The notes: generated from the sequence alone by a model not told the origin. Shown: positions 44,963 to 57,421, counted from the stretch's first letter. The stretch: 64,000 bases of DNA from Thalassia testudinum (GCA_037157565.1 JAZHRO010000062.1:6510001-6574000); one strand, 5' to 3'. Program-made: numbers and translations.

Positions 44963-46143
44963 GGCAACGGAATTTACTTTATTATTTTATGCACTTCTTT
45001 AATCTACTGTCTTGCAAGTACCCAAGCATGGAGATCCAAGTGCGGTAGACCGAAGTAAAGTGCAGCTAGAGTACTCTGTAAGTGTCCCCCACATTCCCCC
45101 CCAGTAGGATGTGCGGGGAGTACTATGCTTTTGCCATAATCATAACCAAGACCTAATCTACTTAGGTGTTTGCATAAACCCTAGGATAGACTTTGTTTGT
45201 TTTGCTTGCCACTTTCACCCATCTCACCCACATTTCATAAAAAATAAAAAAATAAAATGACACTTTCTGTGGGACGAATCAATTTACACACTTTATACAC
45301 CCACATTGGAGGCACATAATCGGACTTGATTTTCATCTACTCAATCGGGATTCCGACCTGTGGACCTAGTACACTAAATCAACACATAAAAGAGTAGAAA
45401 TCATATTAGGTTAATCACCTTATTGTGTGCCTTAATTGGTGGTGCATTTGGTCCAATTGATTGAATTGTTTGGGTCGCACCACATAATTTAAAAGAGATT
45501 CATTTTGTAGCTGCCCCATAAGATTCAATACTTAGGTCAAGCTAGGCACTCCATATTTTCTTGATTTACAAAGGAAAAATACTTGAACTCGTGCTTTCAA
45601 AACATGGATTGCCTCACAAAACTTGATTGAATATACCTAGTATTTGAATCCTAAAATTCACCTCATCCTTAATAATCTTGCTTGAAAACATTTTGGTTGT
45701 GCACATACACACATTCTCGAACAAATCATTAGGGCACAACCTATTAAGGGCCCATCACATTCCAGAAGCACCAATATCCCAAGCCTAACTAAAATTGATA
45801 AATGTTGGCCATAAGGACTGATTCACTCTTTAGGGTCCAGATTGAGATTGTTCACGATTAACCTGCTTATACGAGTCAATCTGATGTCTACCTAGGGGAG
45901 TAGCGTCAAACGACCGCGGTTGGGAGGTACACTATGAACCGAAGGCGTAAGCCAAAGAAAGAACTTCCTCCCTAGTCTCTCCTAATTGGTTGGATTACCT
46001 GGACATAAGGAGAGTAAATCGTCTATAGTCTTAGGACCAATTCTGAGAGTCTGTAGACCTTTAGGCTACCCAACCTAAGGACAAGCTTGTATTTTTGTGC
46101 TTCAAGGTCCCTTCTCCTTGTCCTTCCGACCTCCTTCCAGTGT
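44963..46143 (+). other. 5' leader of H
   Basis: Non-coding; related to the leaders of A, B and E, most clearly at 45880-46110 (TACCTAGGGGAGTAGCGTCA). Confidence 0.75.
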
Positions 46144-48040
46144 ATGCTTGGAAGGAGGTCATTGAACCCTAGATTGGAAGGACCTTTAGACCATTCTCGG
46201 AGGCGGAGGTTGAGCTTTAGCCAAGCAGATCCCATGGCTGATCAACAACCACCTCCCCCACCCCCGAACCAGTAAGAGCTGATTCAGAGGCAATTGGAAG
46301 AATTGTAGCAGATGCAATAATGGTTCCAACGAATGAATGGTTAGGGCACTCGACCCTTGAAGGATTTTTATGATCCTTCAAATTATGAGGATCATCCCGG
46401 TGTTGTGATCCCCGCTAGAGATGTTGAGATCAAGCCCCAGGTTTTGAGTCTAATTAAACACTTTCACAGGCTTGGCTCAGAGGACCCATTCCAACATTTG
46501 GAGGACCTGATCACTCTAGTTCAGACCACCAAATCACGGAATGTGGATGAAGAATAGATGCTCATGAGGCTTTTCCCCCATTTACTCAGGGATAAGGCCA
46601 CACATTGGTATCGTACCATTGGAAGGCCGATTGCTACCTAGATAGCTTTGAAATCGACCTTCCTAATGAAATTCTTCCCAATTGGGCGAACCAATGCATT
46701 GCGATGGGAAATTACCACTTTTGCCCAGTGGTAGGGGGAAACATTTCATGAGGCCTAGGAGAGATTCCAGGATCTATTGCGGAAGTGTCCACACCACGAG
46801 GTGCCTAAATGGCAACTTGTGCAGATTTTTTATCATGGATTGAATGATGAACTCCGTAATCATGTGGATGCTTCTTGCAGAGGCAATTTCCTCAACAAAG
46901 ACGCAGATAGTGCGTATGACTTGTTTGAGAAAATGAGTGAAAATTCTTTAAAACACACCTCCATGGAAACCTTCAACCGATCCCAACAAATTAGATCAAA
47001 TGCCAATGAGGTCCAAGATTCTCATACATCTGATATGGAATTGATCTGTAATAGATTAGATAAGATGGATCTGGTTGCTAAACGAATGGAAGAGTGGATG
47101 TCCGAAAACTCTAATTTTTCTTGATCCACTCAATCCCAGGGATCAGGATTCCATTCTTTGCAAGCTCCTATTGGACGAGAGTTTGTGAACCAACTAGAGT
47201 CAGCTCGACCTTCAAGCCAACTCTTCTCGGAACCTTATGGGTTCCAAACTGGGGCCTTTGATCCCAGTTTTACTGATCCTTCTTCATCCTCATCTTATGA
47301 GGATGTTCAGGCTGTGCAGGAGAATGTTAGGTCTAACCCTTACTTGAATTCCTATAATTTTGGTTGGAAAAATCATCCTAACTTCTCTTAGAAAGATTAG
47401 GGTCAACAAACCCAGTATCGACCAAACAACTATGTACTGCAAAAACCAATGGGTCAGGGTCATGTATATACTCAATTGCCCCTGAATCAAGTTAATCAGT
47501 CCATGTGGAATGCTCAACAACCCGCCGAGCAAGCTGATTTAAACCTGAAGATGGTAGAAATGCAAGGGTCAATGCTCCAGCTCATGCAACAAATGAAAAC
47601 TTCACTGGATACCTTGCAATCCAAACTTGGTGCAAACAACCGATAGCCTAGATCTCTACCATCACAACCTGTACCAAACCCAAGGAATGTGCAGAATCGA
47701 GGCACTGGGCCTCAAGGGTTTGGTAGTAATGGGGAGTCATATGCTCAAGCTCATGCTATCTATCAGGCTACCCCAGCCCCTCCCGGAGAGAACCATGTTC
47801 CTACCATAATCAACTGGGAGCCTCCTGTTTTGCCCAACCCTCCCCAAGACACTAACCAACAGTATTTTGCCACTGCAAACACCATCACCTTGAGGAGTGG
47901 TAGTAGACACAAGGGACCTACCCAACCCAATGTCAACCCCATTAGGCCTCGTAGCAAGAATTCCAGACTCCCAACTAAGAATGTGATCAACAAAACTTTA
48001 GAGTATGATTTGAAAGTATGTTGTTGTATGGGTAAATAGA
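46144..48040 (+). pseudogene. gag: gag of element H, degraded
   Basis: Starts MLGRRSLNPRLEGPLDHSRR at 46144, almost the same as E gag. The core motifs follow: DFYDPSNYEDHPG (46357), QVLSLIKHFHRLGSEDPFQ, CPHHEVPKWQLVQIFYHGL (about 46780), DASCRGNFLNKDADSAYDLF. Then come the Gln/Pro-rich tail and the SYNFGWKNHPNFS motif. Numerous in-frame stops (for example after 46273, 46555, 47122, 47389) show a dead copy. The reading order is collinear with E gag throughout. No zinc knuckle. Confidence 0.85.
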
Positions 48041-49307
48041 AAAGTCGAAGGAGAAATTGGAGGAAAGGATGTCCTTACTTCAGGCTTTCAAATTGACAAT
48101 CATTTTACTCCTCGCGACTATCAGATCAATCCCTGCCTACTCCATAGGTTTACTGAATGCATATAAAGAAAGGCGTAGAGCGAAATCTGAAAATAATAGG
48201 AGAGTAGTTTTGTCCGATAACACAAGAACACCGATCCTAAACAATCTACCTCCTAAGAAGTAGGACCCGGGAGCCCCGCTGATTTCTTGCACAATAGGAA
48301 ACATTACTTCTAACCAAGCCCTCCTCGACTTGGGTGCTTCCATTAATGTGATCCCCATTTCACTGCACATGGAATTGGCTCTAGCCTACCTAAAACACAC
48401 TGACATAACCTTGTAGTTAGCCGATAGATCCATTACAAAACCAAGGGGTATTTTGGAGGATGTTTTAGTCAAGGTTAATGATTTGCATTACCTTGTTGAT
48501 TTCATGGTCCTGGACATGGAAGCCCCAAAATAGCTCAACCACACCCTGATTATTTTGGGAAGACCTTTCCTGGCTACTGCCAAGGCGAGGATTGATTGTG
48601 AATCGGGAAATATAGAAATGGCCTTAGGGCATAAGACAAATCGATTCAATATTTTTGAGGTCTCAAAGAAGAATAAAATTAAGTGTGGTTCAATGGAGGA
48701 GCTTGGTAGAATAGAGGAAATAATGGCCATACATACCTTAGATAACCTTTTAATGGCCAACTCAACCAAAACTCGGGAAGAAGATCACACGGTTGCGGAA
48801 ATAATTGAGGACAAAGCAAAAATGCGACCAATTGTAGCAACACGGGATGAGGAAGATACACATGAAATCAAAAATTTGTTGAATGATTTACGTGATCAAG
48901 ATAAAACCCAACAACTTCCTTATCCTGAATGCTTAGAGTTTAAGGTCCAACTTGTGGGTGGGAATTCTGAGGATCATGATGGTTGGTTTAGGAACCCAGA
49001 GTGTGGGGATGAAATTGAACATTGGGGAAGAACTCTTCAATCATTAGGTATTCTAGAGTACCCACAAATCCCCAGCACATCACAAAACCCTCATCGACCT
49101 CTTTCACCCAACCATTGCACAAATTCTATACCCAACCACACTTCCTCTGTAATAAATCAAGAAAACTCCTATTGGAGACCATTTGAGCTCTCCTTGCACC
49201 ACCAGCTTGCCACTTTCATTGTTCATCTCTTTGGAAAGCCCATTTTCACTCTCCGAGATCCATACCTGGGGGCCCGGAAACTGTGCTGTTGTGGCCTCAA
49301 TGTTTAG
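48041..49307 (+). pseudogene. Protease remnant joined to a non-pol C-terminal segment (H)
   Basis: The linker region (AYSIGLLNAYKERRRAK) is followed by the protease core: [12 protein letters not shown] (about 48330), LADRSITKPRGILEDVLVKV and [20 protein letters not shown] (about 48540-48610), with stops between. From 48555 a 250-codon frame is open and runs past the protease into ~150 residues (HDGWFRNPECGDEIEHWG..., LFGKPIFTLRDPYLG) that match no part of the E or J polyprotein. RT, RNase H and integrase are missing. The end has a faint likeness to the unknown ORF ends in A and B (LFG motif), so this may be a fusion of gag-protease with that ORF's tail. Uncertain. Confidence 0.65.
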
Positions 49308-49440
49308 TTATTTTTTATTGAGGAGCTCACCTAGCTGAAGGCATTAAACTCAATACATGTAAAGACTGTTCCAAGCTAACCAGAGTCTCACAGAAACCAG
49401 GTGCTATTCTTCCACTTCTACTCTCTTGCATGCTTTCATT

Positions 49441-49481
49441 TTTCATAATGAGGAATTGCAATAGCTAAGCATGGGGGGTGG
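49441..49481 (+). promoter_or_regulatory. Second polypurine tract of H
   Basis: TAATGAGGAATTGCA then AAGCATGGGGGGTGG; same module as in A, B, C, E and J with a weakened hairpin. Confidence 0.6.
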
Positions 49482-49898
49482 ACATATTTTATAACCTTTT
49501 TGTCAGCTGTAACAGTAATTTCCTATTATTTGATTCTTATAAAAAAAAATTGAAATTCAAAACGATAAAAAAAAGAAGAATTACGAGAAGAGAACTTAGG
49601 CATTTGGAAGTTATTAACTTTAGGAAATGATATGAGAGAGCCTAAACACTTAGACTCTTCAGGTCTTCGGGTTTAATTAACCCGGGTGTCCACTTGAATG
49701 TGGACTTAGTCTCAAGTTCTCACCAATTAAAATTCATTTTAATTTGGTAAATAAATTGTGATGATAAGTATGCGACTTATTAACCCGCCCTCTGATTTGG
49801 GGGGACTTTAAATCTAAGCACCTACACACTTTTTTTGCAATGACTCCCTTTTCGATGATTTCTTTAAAAATTGGGTAGCTAATGAACTATCTAGAGTG

Positions 49899-50163
49899 GT
49901 ATGGCTGGCAAGTTATCAGTGGTAATAGCTCATCAGCTGGTTGTCTAGAGCCCAGTCACAAGACCATTTTCATTGTAGTACCTTTAGATAAATCTTAGAT
50001 CAGGGAAGCCACCTACGTAAAAAAAAATAGAGAGAAAAACTAATAATAATACAGCAAAAGGAGATGAAAAAATAAAATAAACAAAACCACACTTCACCGC
50101 ATGAGTATGGCTCGCAAGTTGCCATGGGTAACAGGCCATTGGTCGATTGTCTAGAACCCAACT
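49899..50163 (+). repeat. Pair of ~58-bp direct repeats in H 3' UTR
   Basis: Copies at about 49899-49957 and 50105-50163 flank an A-rich tract (50020-50085). Confidence 0.7.
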
Positions 50164-50690
50164 CACAAAAAAATGCACAATAATTCCCAAAACACTTAGG
50201 GAAGAAGTGGGGAAGTAGAATAAACCGGGGAGATATACAATGGGTTCGCTCTTGTGCTGACCCCATAAATAAAAGAAGTAAGGAGAAAGCTACCAATCGA
50301 AAAGATAAACCTTTAGGCAAGGTCACCTAGGGTCATAGAAATTCGAAGTCTGTTTCAATAGCCACCTAGTGAGTCTTTCACTAGTTTTATAAGATGCTTA
50401 GTACTTAGAGTCCTTTTTGAGTCTTGGGCGGATTGGGTAGCCGTAAAAAGTTATCTCGGAACTCTCAAACTCCAAAAAGTACAAAAAAATTAGAAACGAA
50501 GAAAAAAAGAATGTATCTTCCCTTTTCAAATAAGGCGAGGACTTGGGCGGTCTACATTCTGGCAAACACCCGGGTACTGTTGAGTTTTCGTTGTTTAGGA
50601 CCTTAGTTGAAATTTTCTATTATTAATAACTGACTTAGGCCTAAGCGATCTAATCCTAATTTTGCTTTTATACAAAGCATGTAGTTTAAT

Positions 50691-50726
50691 TTTTCTAGGG
50701 ACTAGCAAAAGCTAAGCATGGGGGCA
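50691..50726 (+). promoter_or_regulatory. 3' PPT of H with hairpin
   Basis: CTAGGGACTAG then CAAAAGCTAAGCATGGGGGCA abutting TGATATAG. Confidence 0.72.
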
Positions 50727-52454
50727 TGATATAGACACATCTATTTAGGTTAAAATGCCTAATCATGCATGTTCCTAGTCTTAGATTTGCATTTGATGTT
50801 ATAAATATTGCATAGCATGCATCATTCTACATTTAGAGTAGTTGTATATATTATAAGTTAATTAGGTCCTTTTTATGGTTAAGAGAGTAGAAGATTTATT
50901 TCAAGGTCTCGGATGGACGATCGGACCGTACAGATCTGATCAGGACGACAATCTGAGTCTAACGCCTTCGAAATCATCTAGATCGGAGTCCCGTAGCATC
51001 ACACGAAGTTTGAGGAAGATCAACGGCTATGGGGGCAATGCACCATCCATATGGATTTCAAATGGAAAATCTGACTGTACGGATGGATCCAGAGCGATGA
51101 TCGTAGTCTGGAAAAGCGGGAATCATCTCGATCTAAGCACAGTGGCACCCTCTGCAATAGGAAGAAGATGGACGGCCCAGATGGTGCCACATGGCACCAT
51201 CTAGGCCACCCAACATCGGCCAGCACCCACTCTTCATTAAGGCATCACCCATTCTCAGCTGTTGGATCTTAATCCAACGGCTGATGATTCATCTCCACCG
51301 TGTGCCCTTAAAATATCTTCGCAACAAACTCTTGGTCACGGCGAGTTGGTTGTGAAGGCACCTCACAAAGAGAGGGTGCAGGTTCGAAACCCGCTACCCC
51401 CTAAATTGGATGCTTGAGGCACAGTGCAGCAGCTAAGCACGCACGCATGCGGGAACATAGCCAAGCAGCAGTGCAAGGCAACGCAGCTGCGCACAACGCA
51501 ACGCCAGCGCATGAGCGTGTGCGCGCGACAAGGAGAGTGCACAGCGCAACGCCAGCGGAGCATGAGTAGCTGGTGGATCTTCAGTGATAGCCTGGCGGAC
51601 ATTTGGTGACGCTTACAGCTGTCACTAATTGTTTGCAGGTACAAAGCTAGTTACGTGTGCCAGCAGGCATGAGCTGCCTACAGCGACACTTACAGCGACG
51701 GCCGGGAAATTGCTAATGGTCCCATACCGATTTTAGCCTCTTCTCATCGACTATAAAAGGACCTACACCCCCTCCCTTCCAAGTCATCTCTACCTACTCT
51801 ACTCCCACTTACTCCCAAGCTCTAGCAAGCCTACCAACGCTCTGTTAGAGTTTGCTCTCAAGCTCCCAAGGTGCCTATTAGTGTAACGAGACTCTGCCCC
51901 ACCAAATACTCCTCCAACTTCCCATCCCCATTCATAGGTCACCTTGGAGCCATCCTCCAACCTCCATTCCGGTAGCAGATCACCTCTGCCTTCACACCTC
52001 CATTCCGGAGCTACACTCAAGCTTTTCTCTACCTGATGTCCTCCCACTTCTCACCTCAGTCGACCTGCTTCCCAACTCCATCCGAGCTTCCACGAGGCAC
52101 CGCCATCTCGCCGAACAGCCGCTTCGGGAGATTTCTTCTCACCTCCCCCTCTTTTTATGTTTTTTATATTATTGTAATTGACATTCATGCAATATATCAG
52201 ATTCAATTCTATCTCTCTCTTGTGATTGATTGTCATTTTATTTCAAAAATAAGAAAATATATAACAAAATCCTAAAACACCAAAAAGAAACAAATCAAAG
52301 TGCGATTTTCATACAAAGTAAATGTCGCCTCCTTGTGTTCGACCCAAGACTCCCTTGGAATTTCGGTATAAATTTTATTTGATCATGAGTTTTGCAACTA
52401 CGATGACGGGTTACTCGTAACTCTGATTTCAAATATGCGAAACTCCTGCGATCA
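50727..52454 (+). repeat. Element H 3' LTR
   Basis: 1728 bp, ends CTCCTGCGATCA. TATA at 51752-51758, inverted repeat at about 51603-51628. Confidence 0.9.
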
Positions 52455-52459
52455 ATGGT

Positions 52460-52469
52460 GTTACCATCA
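52460..52469 (-). repeat. Terminal 10 bp of G 5' LTR
   Basis: GTTACCATCA completes the G LTR. K begins with the reverse complement (TGATGGTAAC), which confirms the terminus. Confidence 0.8.
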
Positions 52470-53016
52470 GGCCGCATTAACAAAAAGTCATATATTCTTA
52501 TGGAGTCCCTAGTAAGAAGGCTGAAGTTGTTCCTATTTAGGAACTCTGTGATGGGGGCATTTTCGCATGAGATCTTGAAATCGATCCCATGCCTCATGAA
52601 GAGGTTCCCCGTCATTTTATGTGAAATGCATGATTTAGTTTCTTAGGGCATTAGTACATCCTACTGGGAAGAACTTCTTGAGGAACTCAGCTTGAAGTTC
52701 ATCCCATGTATTAATTGGTCGAGTCAGGGACCGATACCAATGGACAGCCTTACCCTTCAAGAGGATGGGGAATATCTTCATAAGCAAGGTGTTTCGATTC
52801 TAAACATTTGGCTTGAGGGTTTGAGCCAAATGTTGCAATTCCTATATATGTTGGAAAGGGTCATCAGAACTCAATCCATGGAAATGGGGAATTAAGTCAA
52901 TAATATTTGGCTTCAGCTTACTATTAGGTCCCCTAGCTAGAATTCGCACCCTGGGCTCAATAGGAACAATTGTGGGATTATAGTGATCCCGCAATTGTGG
53001 ATGCTATCAGGGGTTA
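52470..53016 (-). pseudogene. gag: gag core fragment of an older element L
   Basis: Minus strand from about 53010 gives the Retrotrans_gag core in one frame: LRDHYNPTIVPIEPRVRI, LIPHFHGLSSDDPFQHI, IFPILLKGKAVHWYRSL, TWDELQAEFLKKFFPVGC, WDRFQDLMRKCPHH. At least five stop codons follow the FPVGCTNALRN block. It ends at VNAA, where the G LTR begins (gag normally continues VNA.CGG). The right side is cut by LTR K. The sequence is clearly distinct from the E, H and J gags, so it is a separate subfamily. Confidence 0.82.
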
Positions 53017-54771
53017 TGATGGTAACACCATCATTCATCATAACTAACTTAATTTAGTTGGAATCAAGAGACAAATGCTCTTAAATTTTCACCTAAGGAC
53101 CATAATTCCACTCTGATCTGTTTAGAGAAGCAGGCAATAAAACATAGTTAATTCTACAATTTTAACATCACATCACAAATGCAGATTAACCATGGGGTTA
53201 TTCAGAGGTTAATTAGAGGTCAATTGAGCATTAAAGACCAAAAGTGGGCTTACAGAAACTGAATTAGGGTTTTATGCATTTCGAGACCCAAAATAGGATT
53301 AAAAATCCTAATTATTAACCCCACTTATATTGAAGATATTTTGGTCAGTATAAAATCAATCTAAGACTCTTAAAATTCATATAAAAATATTCTAAGAGGT
53401 TTGATACCCTTGGTTTGACCATCTAAATCCATTTTGACATAGAATAGAAATTCAGATAGGAATTTGCCATAATTTGGACATCCATGCAATTTACCCATTC
53501 AAACATGGTCAAAACTCAAAACCAAGTTCACCATTGGATTCCTTGGGTCAAAATTAGGCTAACACCAAAATTTGGGCCTAATTAAAGTCCATCTTGACCT
53601 AGTTTGCAATTTAGTCCCCAAATCTCTAACCATTACACTTAAGCCCTCACATTCTACATTTTACTTGCAAAGAAGCCCCTAGCTTCTCTCCTCTCTTGCG
53701 AACAGGTCCAACCACCATCTCCTTCCTCGCAATCAAATAGGGAAAGAAGCACAGCAACCAACCCAAAGTTTGTCGAGTTTGATTCCTTAAATTGAGGGAT
53801 CAAACCTCAATCAAACCTTGCCAAACTTGGAAAGATTGATCTCGAGATCAATCCTGATCAAATGAGCATCTTCTTGGAGCCAATCATCCCAAATTCCATT
53901 GGCGGCGAGCTCAAAGAACTCGAGCTCAAAACCTTGACAAAAGACCTTCCAAATCCTTGTCTCTGGGCTTAATTGAAGAGGGAAGCACATTTATAAATAG
54001 TTCCCCCTGTCTATGGCACGAAATTGTACCCGTTTGACTGCCAATATCCTCTCTCTTCTTCTTCTCCGATGGTAAATCCGGCATACCTCAAAGTTCCTCC
54101 AAACTTCTTCGTCGCCCTCTGCCTCGGCCAAAAGACAGAGGGTTGCCTCCCCTCTCCTCCAGGAAGCTTCCGTAAAGCTTGAGTGTCTCTACCTCCTTCT
54201 TAAGCTCTGATTTCCAACCTTTGTCCCCGTTGCCAGTGGCCACATTGACGACCTATCTCTACACCTCCTTTCTTCCAATTAGGTTAGGGCTTCTAGGCCC
54301 CCCTTACTCCAATTCGGTTTAGGTCCATTCTTAGCCCTATCCATCACTTCTTCTCCTTTCTTCTCTGACGATGAGCACCACCACTGCCCTCATTAGCGCA
54401 CCCTCGTCACTTCTCCACAAGCCAATTGATTTGGGCAAAAGCATCTCCACACCTTCACCATTTTTTTGCCCAACTCAGTTGAACTGTTCAATTCCTCGAC
54501 GACCATCCTCCATGACTGTCGACCAAGCTCCTTGAGAGCTTCACCGTCAACCCTCCTTGATCACCCTTACTTCCAATTACCATAGGACTTTTGTTTGGCA
54601 AGTAGTGTTGGACCTTTATGTGGTTTTAATTGGGGCTGAGAGGCCATATCTTTTCATGCAGGTGTTCGCTAGATCCAAGCTTCTTCTTCAGCCATGTGCA
54701 GCATCTCTGGTGAGCCATCAATGAAGAATGCTCCCTCGCCAGCTGCGGAACCTCTTGCGCATCACACCTGG
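53017..54771 (+). repeat. LTR K, + oriented, truncated at its 3' side by J
   Basis: Starts TGATGGTAACACCATCA. It is the reverse-complement relative of the G LTR (shared CATCATAACTAACTTAA, TCCATCTTGACCTAGTTT in reverse). TATA at 53992-53998 (TATAAAT). No PBS, PPT partner or coding region is seen, so it could be a solo LTR. Right end lost under J. Confidence 0.75.
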
Positions 54772-54990
54772 TGTTGTCAACGTTTCTGTGCGGATTTAAA
54801 GGCGTATTACGTTGCAGTAGAACCGACAAAATGTTTAAACAAATAATTTTATTACTCGAACAACTAGAGTATCCGAGGTCGAACACAGGGAGCAAACTCA
54901 GTACTTTGTAAAACCCAAGAATACAACTGTTAAATGCAAATATAATTGATTCAAAGAGTTTTTAAGAAAGATGTAAAAAAAAATAGAATT

Positions 54991-55018
54991 AGACGTCTGA
55001 TTTATGTATCAGACGTCT
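54991..55018. repeat. Perfect hairpin in J LTR
   Basis: AGACGTCTGAT and ATCAGACGTCT, 11-bp arms, 6-nt loop. The same core word AGACGTCTG is clustered in D. Confidence 0.85.
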
Positions 55019-56580
55019 TAAATGTGATCTTTCTTTCTCTTTTTCTTCTTCTGCTTTGCCTTTCGGATCTCTTTGCAATCTTCCCTTGTCCTTCTTCTTC
55101 TTCTCCTGCGAAGACTTCTAACCTTTCTGCTTTCCTTCTTCTCCTGCGAAGACTTCTTTCTTTCTTCTTCTTCTGTCTTGCTTCTCCTTTCTTCGTTGCC
55201 TTCTTCTTCTTCTTTGTCTTGCTTCTCCTTCTTCTGCAGCGGCCAAGTCCTTCTCCTGCAATCAGCCTGCCTGCACAGGGAACAAAACCTAACCCTTCTC
55301 CCTCTACCCGCGCGTGTCTCTCTCTCAAGCAATTCACTCTAACCGCTCTACCAGAGCCACAGTCTCAATCGGGTCGGATCGTACCCGGGACCAGGCGCAC
55401 CTGCAGGTGTGTGATGCGCGAGGAGTGCGTAGGTCTAGGTCGGGTCGGATCCGCCAGGTCCGCGTGGTCAGGCCGCGGACGAGGCGGGTGGGGTCAGTGA
55501 GGGACCTCACCCCTGTGCTTACTGAGGCGATAAGAATAAAGCGTAAAAACAACTTATACGGTACCTGCCGGTTGCAATCCCACGATGTGGGACTATCTGG
55601 TCTCACCTTCACGCGCGCCTGCAGAAACCTCGTCGTGCGATTTCCCCGCAGCTGCTGGCTCTGCTAGCGCTCCTCGGCTGGATTCGTTCACCTCGCGACA
55701 CTTGCGTTAGTATGCAGCACCTGTAGTCTGGAAGACCGGGTGCCTGGAGCTTCGCGGGAGCTTCATCAGAGGTCGTCCATGGCGGCAGCAGCTCGAATCC
55801 TGTCGTACACAAAACGCGCCTCTCGGCCAAATCAGAATAGATAGAGACCTTCGCCGTGGCACGGCGAAGGCGGTGGGCAGTGCAGCAGGCCGCAGGTCAG
55901 CCTAGGCATGCGTGCCTAGGTCAACCTGTGGCCGGAGATGGTGGGTTGGTCGGGGGGTGGTTGTGGAGGGCTGGAGTGGCAGTGGGAGGGTGGAGTGTGT
56001 TCCTGGAGGTGAGGCGGAGCTTCCGAGGTGGTTGGCGAGCCGTGTGGAGGGCTGGAGTGGTGTGGGCGGCTCGCCGGAGTGCGGTCGGAGGCGAAGACGA
56101 TGGAGGTGGTTAGCGTCTGTCGAGGGTCGATCAAGGGAGATAACAGGGGGAAAAGAGAGAGGAGAGGATGGAGAACGTATCTGGGGTTGTCTGGAGTGAA
56201 GGGAGGCAGTGGAGAGGACGGCTCGTGACTGCCGTCGTCGGGGAAGAAAGACCCTGGGGGAGGAAGCGGCGACGAAGATGAGGTCAGGAGCTTGCGCGCA
56301 GGGTACAGCGCGCCGCGGGAGGAAGAGGCGGAGAGGACTCTGCTGCTGGTATGGCAGCAGAGTGACGAGAAGGAGGGAAAGCGGTCGCCGGAGCTTGTGG
56401 GTCGTTTGGCCGGAGATGGGAGAGAAGAAATTTGGAGGGGATCTCCGTCAAAATCAAGCTTAAGATGAGTGGCCGGGTCCGAGGGGTGTTTTATAGGTGC
56501 TGGCCGCTCCTATCAGAGCGTGAAAGATGCGCAATTAGGTCAGCCGGTTCGCCGGAGTTGGAAGGAAGAAAGATACCCAC

Positions 56581-56606
56581 ATCTCTCGTGCGTTCGCACG
56601 AGAGAT
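56581..56606. repeat. 26-bp near-perfect palindrome upstream of J TATA
   Basis: ATCTCTCGTGCG-TT-CGCACGAGAGAT, 12-bp arms, 86 bp upstream of the TATA box on the minus strand. Confidence 0.88.
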
Positions 56607-56648
56607 TGGGTTCACACCAGCGAATTTGATTGGCTTTAGAAGGAAGGG

Positions 56649-56700
56649 AATTCCTCAGAGAATCTCCCTTCCATTTCTGGGAGAGAATCTCTGAGGAATT
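56649..56700. repeat. Long hairpin in J U3
   Basis: AATTCCTCAGAGA (56649-56661) and TCTCTGAGGAATT (56688-56700), plus an inner CTCCC/GGGAG pair. Confidence 0.85.
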
Positions 56701-57421
56701 AGAGAGCCATCTCTCTCGAAACTTCGTCGGAGCTCGGTTCTGCCCTAGCAATGGCGGCAGGACCGGTTTGCAAAGAAGGCGAGGAACCTAGGGGGCTCTC
56801 TGCAAGGATATTCAAAAGATAGGGACCTCTTTGTGATTTGGGTGTACTAACTTGCAAAGTAGGTCAAGATGACCTCCCCTTAGGTCCAAATTTTGGTACA
56901 AACCTAATTTGGCCCTAAAGAATCCAATGGTGAAGTTGGATTTTAGGTTTGACCTCTTTTGACTGGACATTTTGCGTAAAAACCCAAATTAGGTTAATTG
57001 AAGAGCTAAGACCCTAATCTAGGTCAAACTAGGTTCCAAAGGCCAAATTAAGTGTTCTAAACCCCAGAGGATGTTTTTCTATGATTTTTAGAGGGTTTGC
57101 TTGATTTTTATTCTGACTGGAACCTTGTTAATTTAAGCGGGTCTGTTTTAGGGTTACCAAGTGTCATTTAATTCTTAGATTGCACATAAACCCATTTCTG
57201 ATTAATTCAACCCACTTTGGACTATTTGACCTATGTTTTGCTTCTGAGAAATCCCGTTTATGTACTGCAATGGTAAAATTGCAGTTTTAACCTTTATTTC
57301 AGGTTTTCTTCTCAGAGCACTTGTTCCTTTAGTTAAGCCTTCTTCTAGGTTATGTAGGAGCTTTTATCTTCTTTATTAGGTCAAAATGAGCTAGTTATGG
57401 CTCATGATGAGGCTCTCATCA

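Larger units (their letters stand above)
43177..52454 (+). mobile_element. Element H: Athila-like element with gag and protease but no RT or integrase
   Basis: LTRs 43177-44941 and 50727-52454, PBS 44945-44962 and PPT 50711-50726. Flanks are TTGGT (43172-43176) and ATGGT (52455-52459), a TSD with one mismatch. LTRs are of the A type. Gag and protease are degraded, and the pol catalytic part is absent between about 48700 and 49310. Inserted in the G LTR, 10 bp from its end. Confidence 0.9.
54772..57421 (-). repeat. Element J 3' LTR
   Basis: About 2650 bp. + strand starts TGTTGTCAACG (left border inferred) and ends GCTCTCATCA before the PPT. TATA on the minus strand at 56489-56495 (CTATAAAACACC). 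Contains a CTT-rich stretch (55020-55250) and several palindromes. Confidence 0.8.

Noticed and set aside
54946..55500. 184-codon + frame and Lys/Glu-rich minus frames
   Set aside because: Artefact of CTT/TCC-rich microsatellite sequence in the J LTR.
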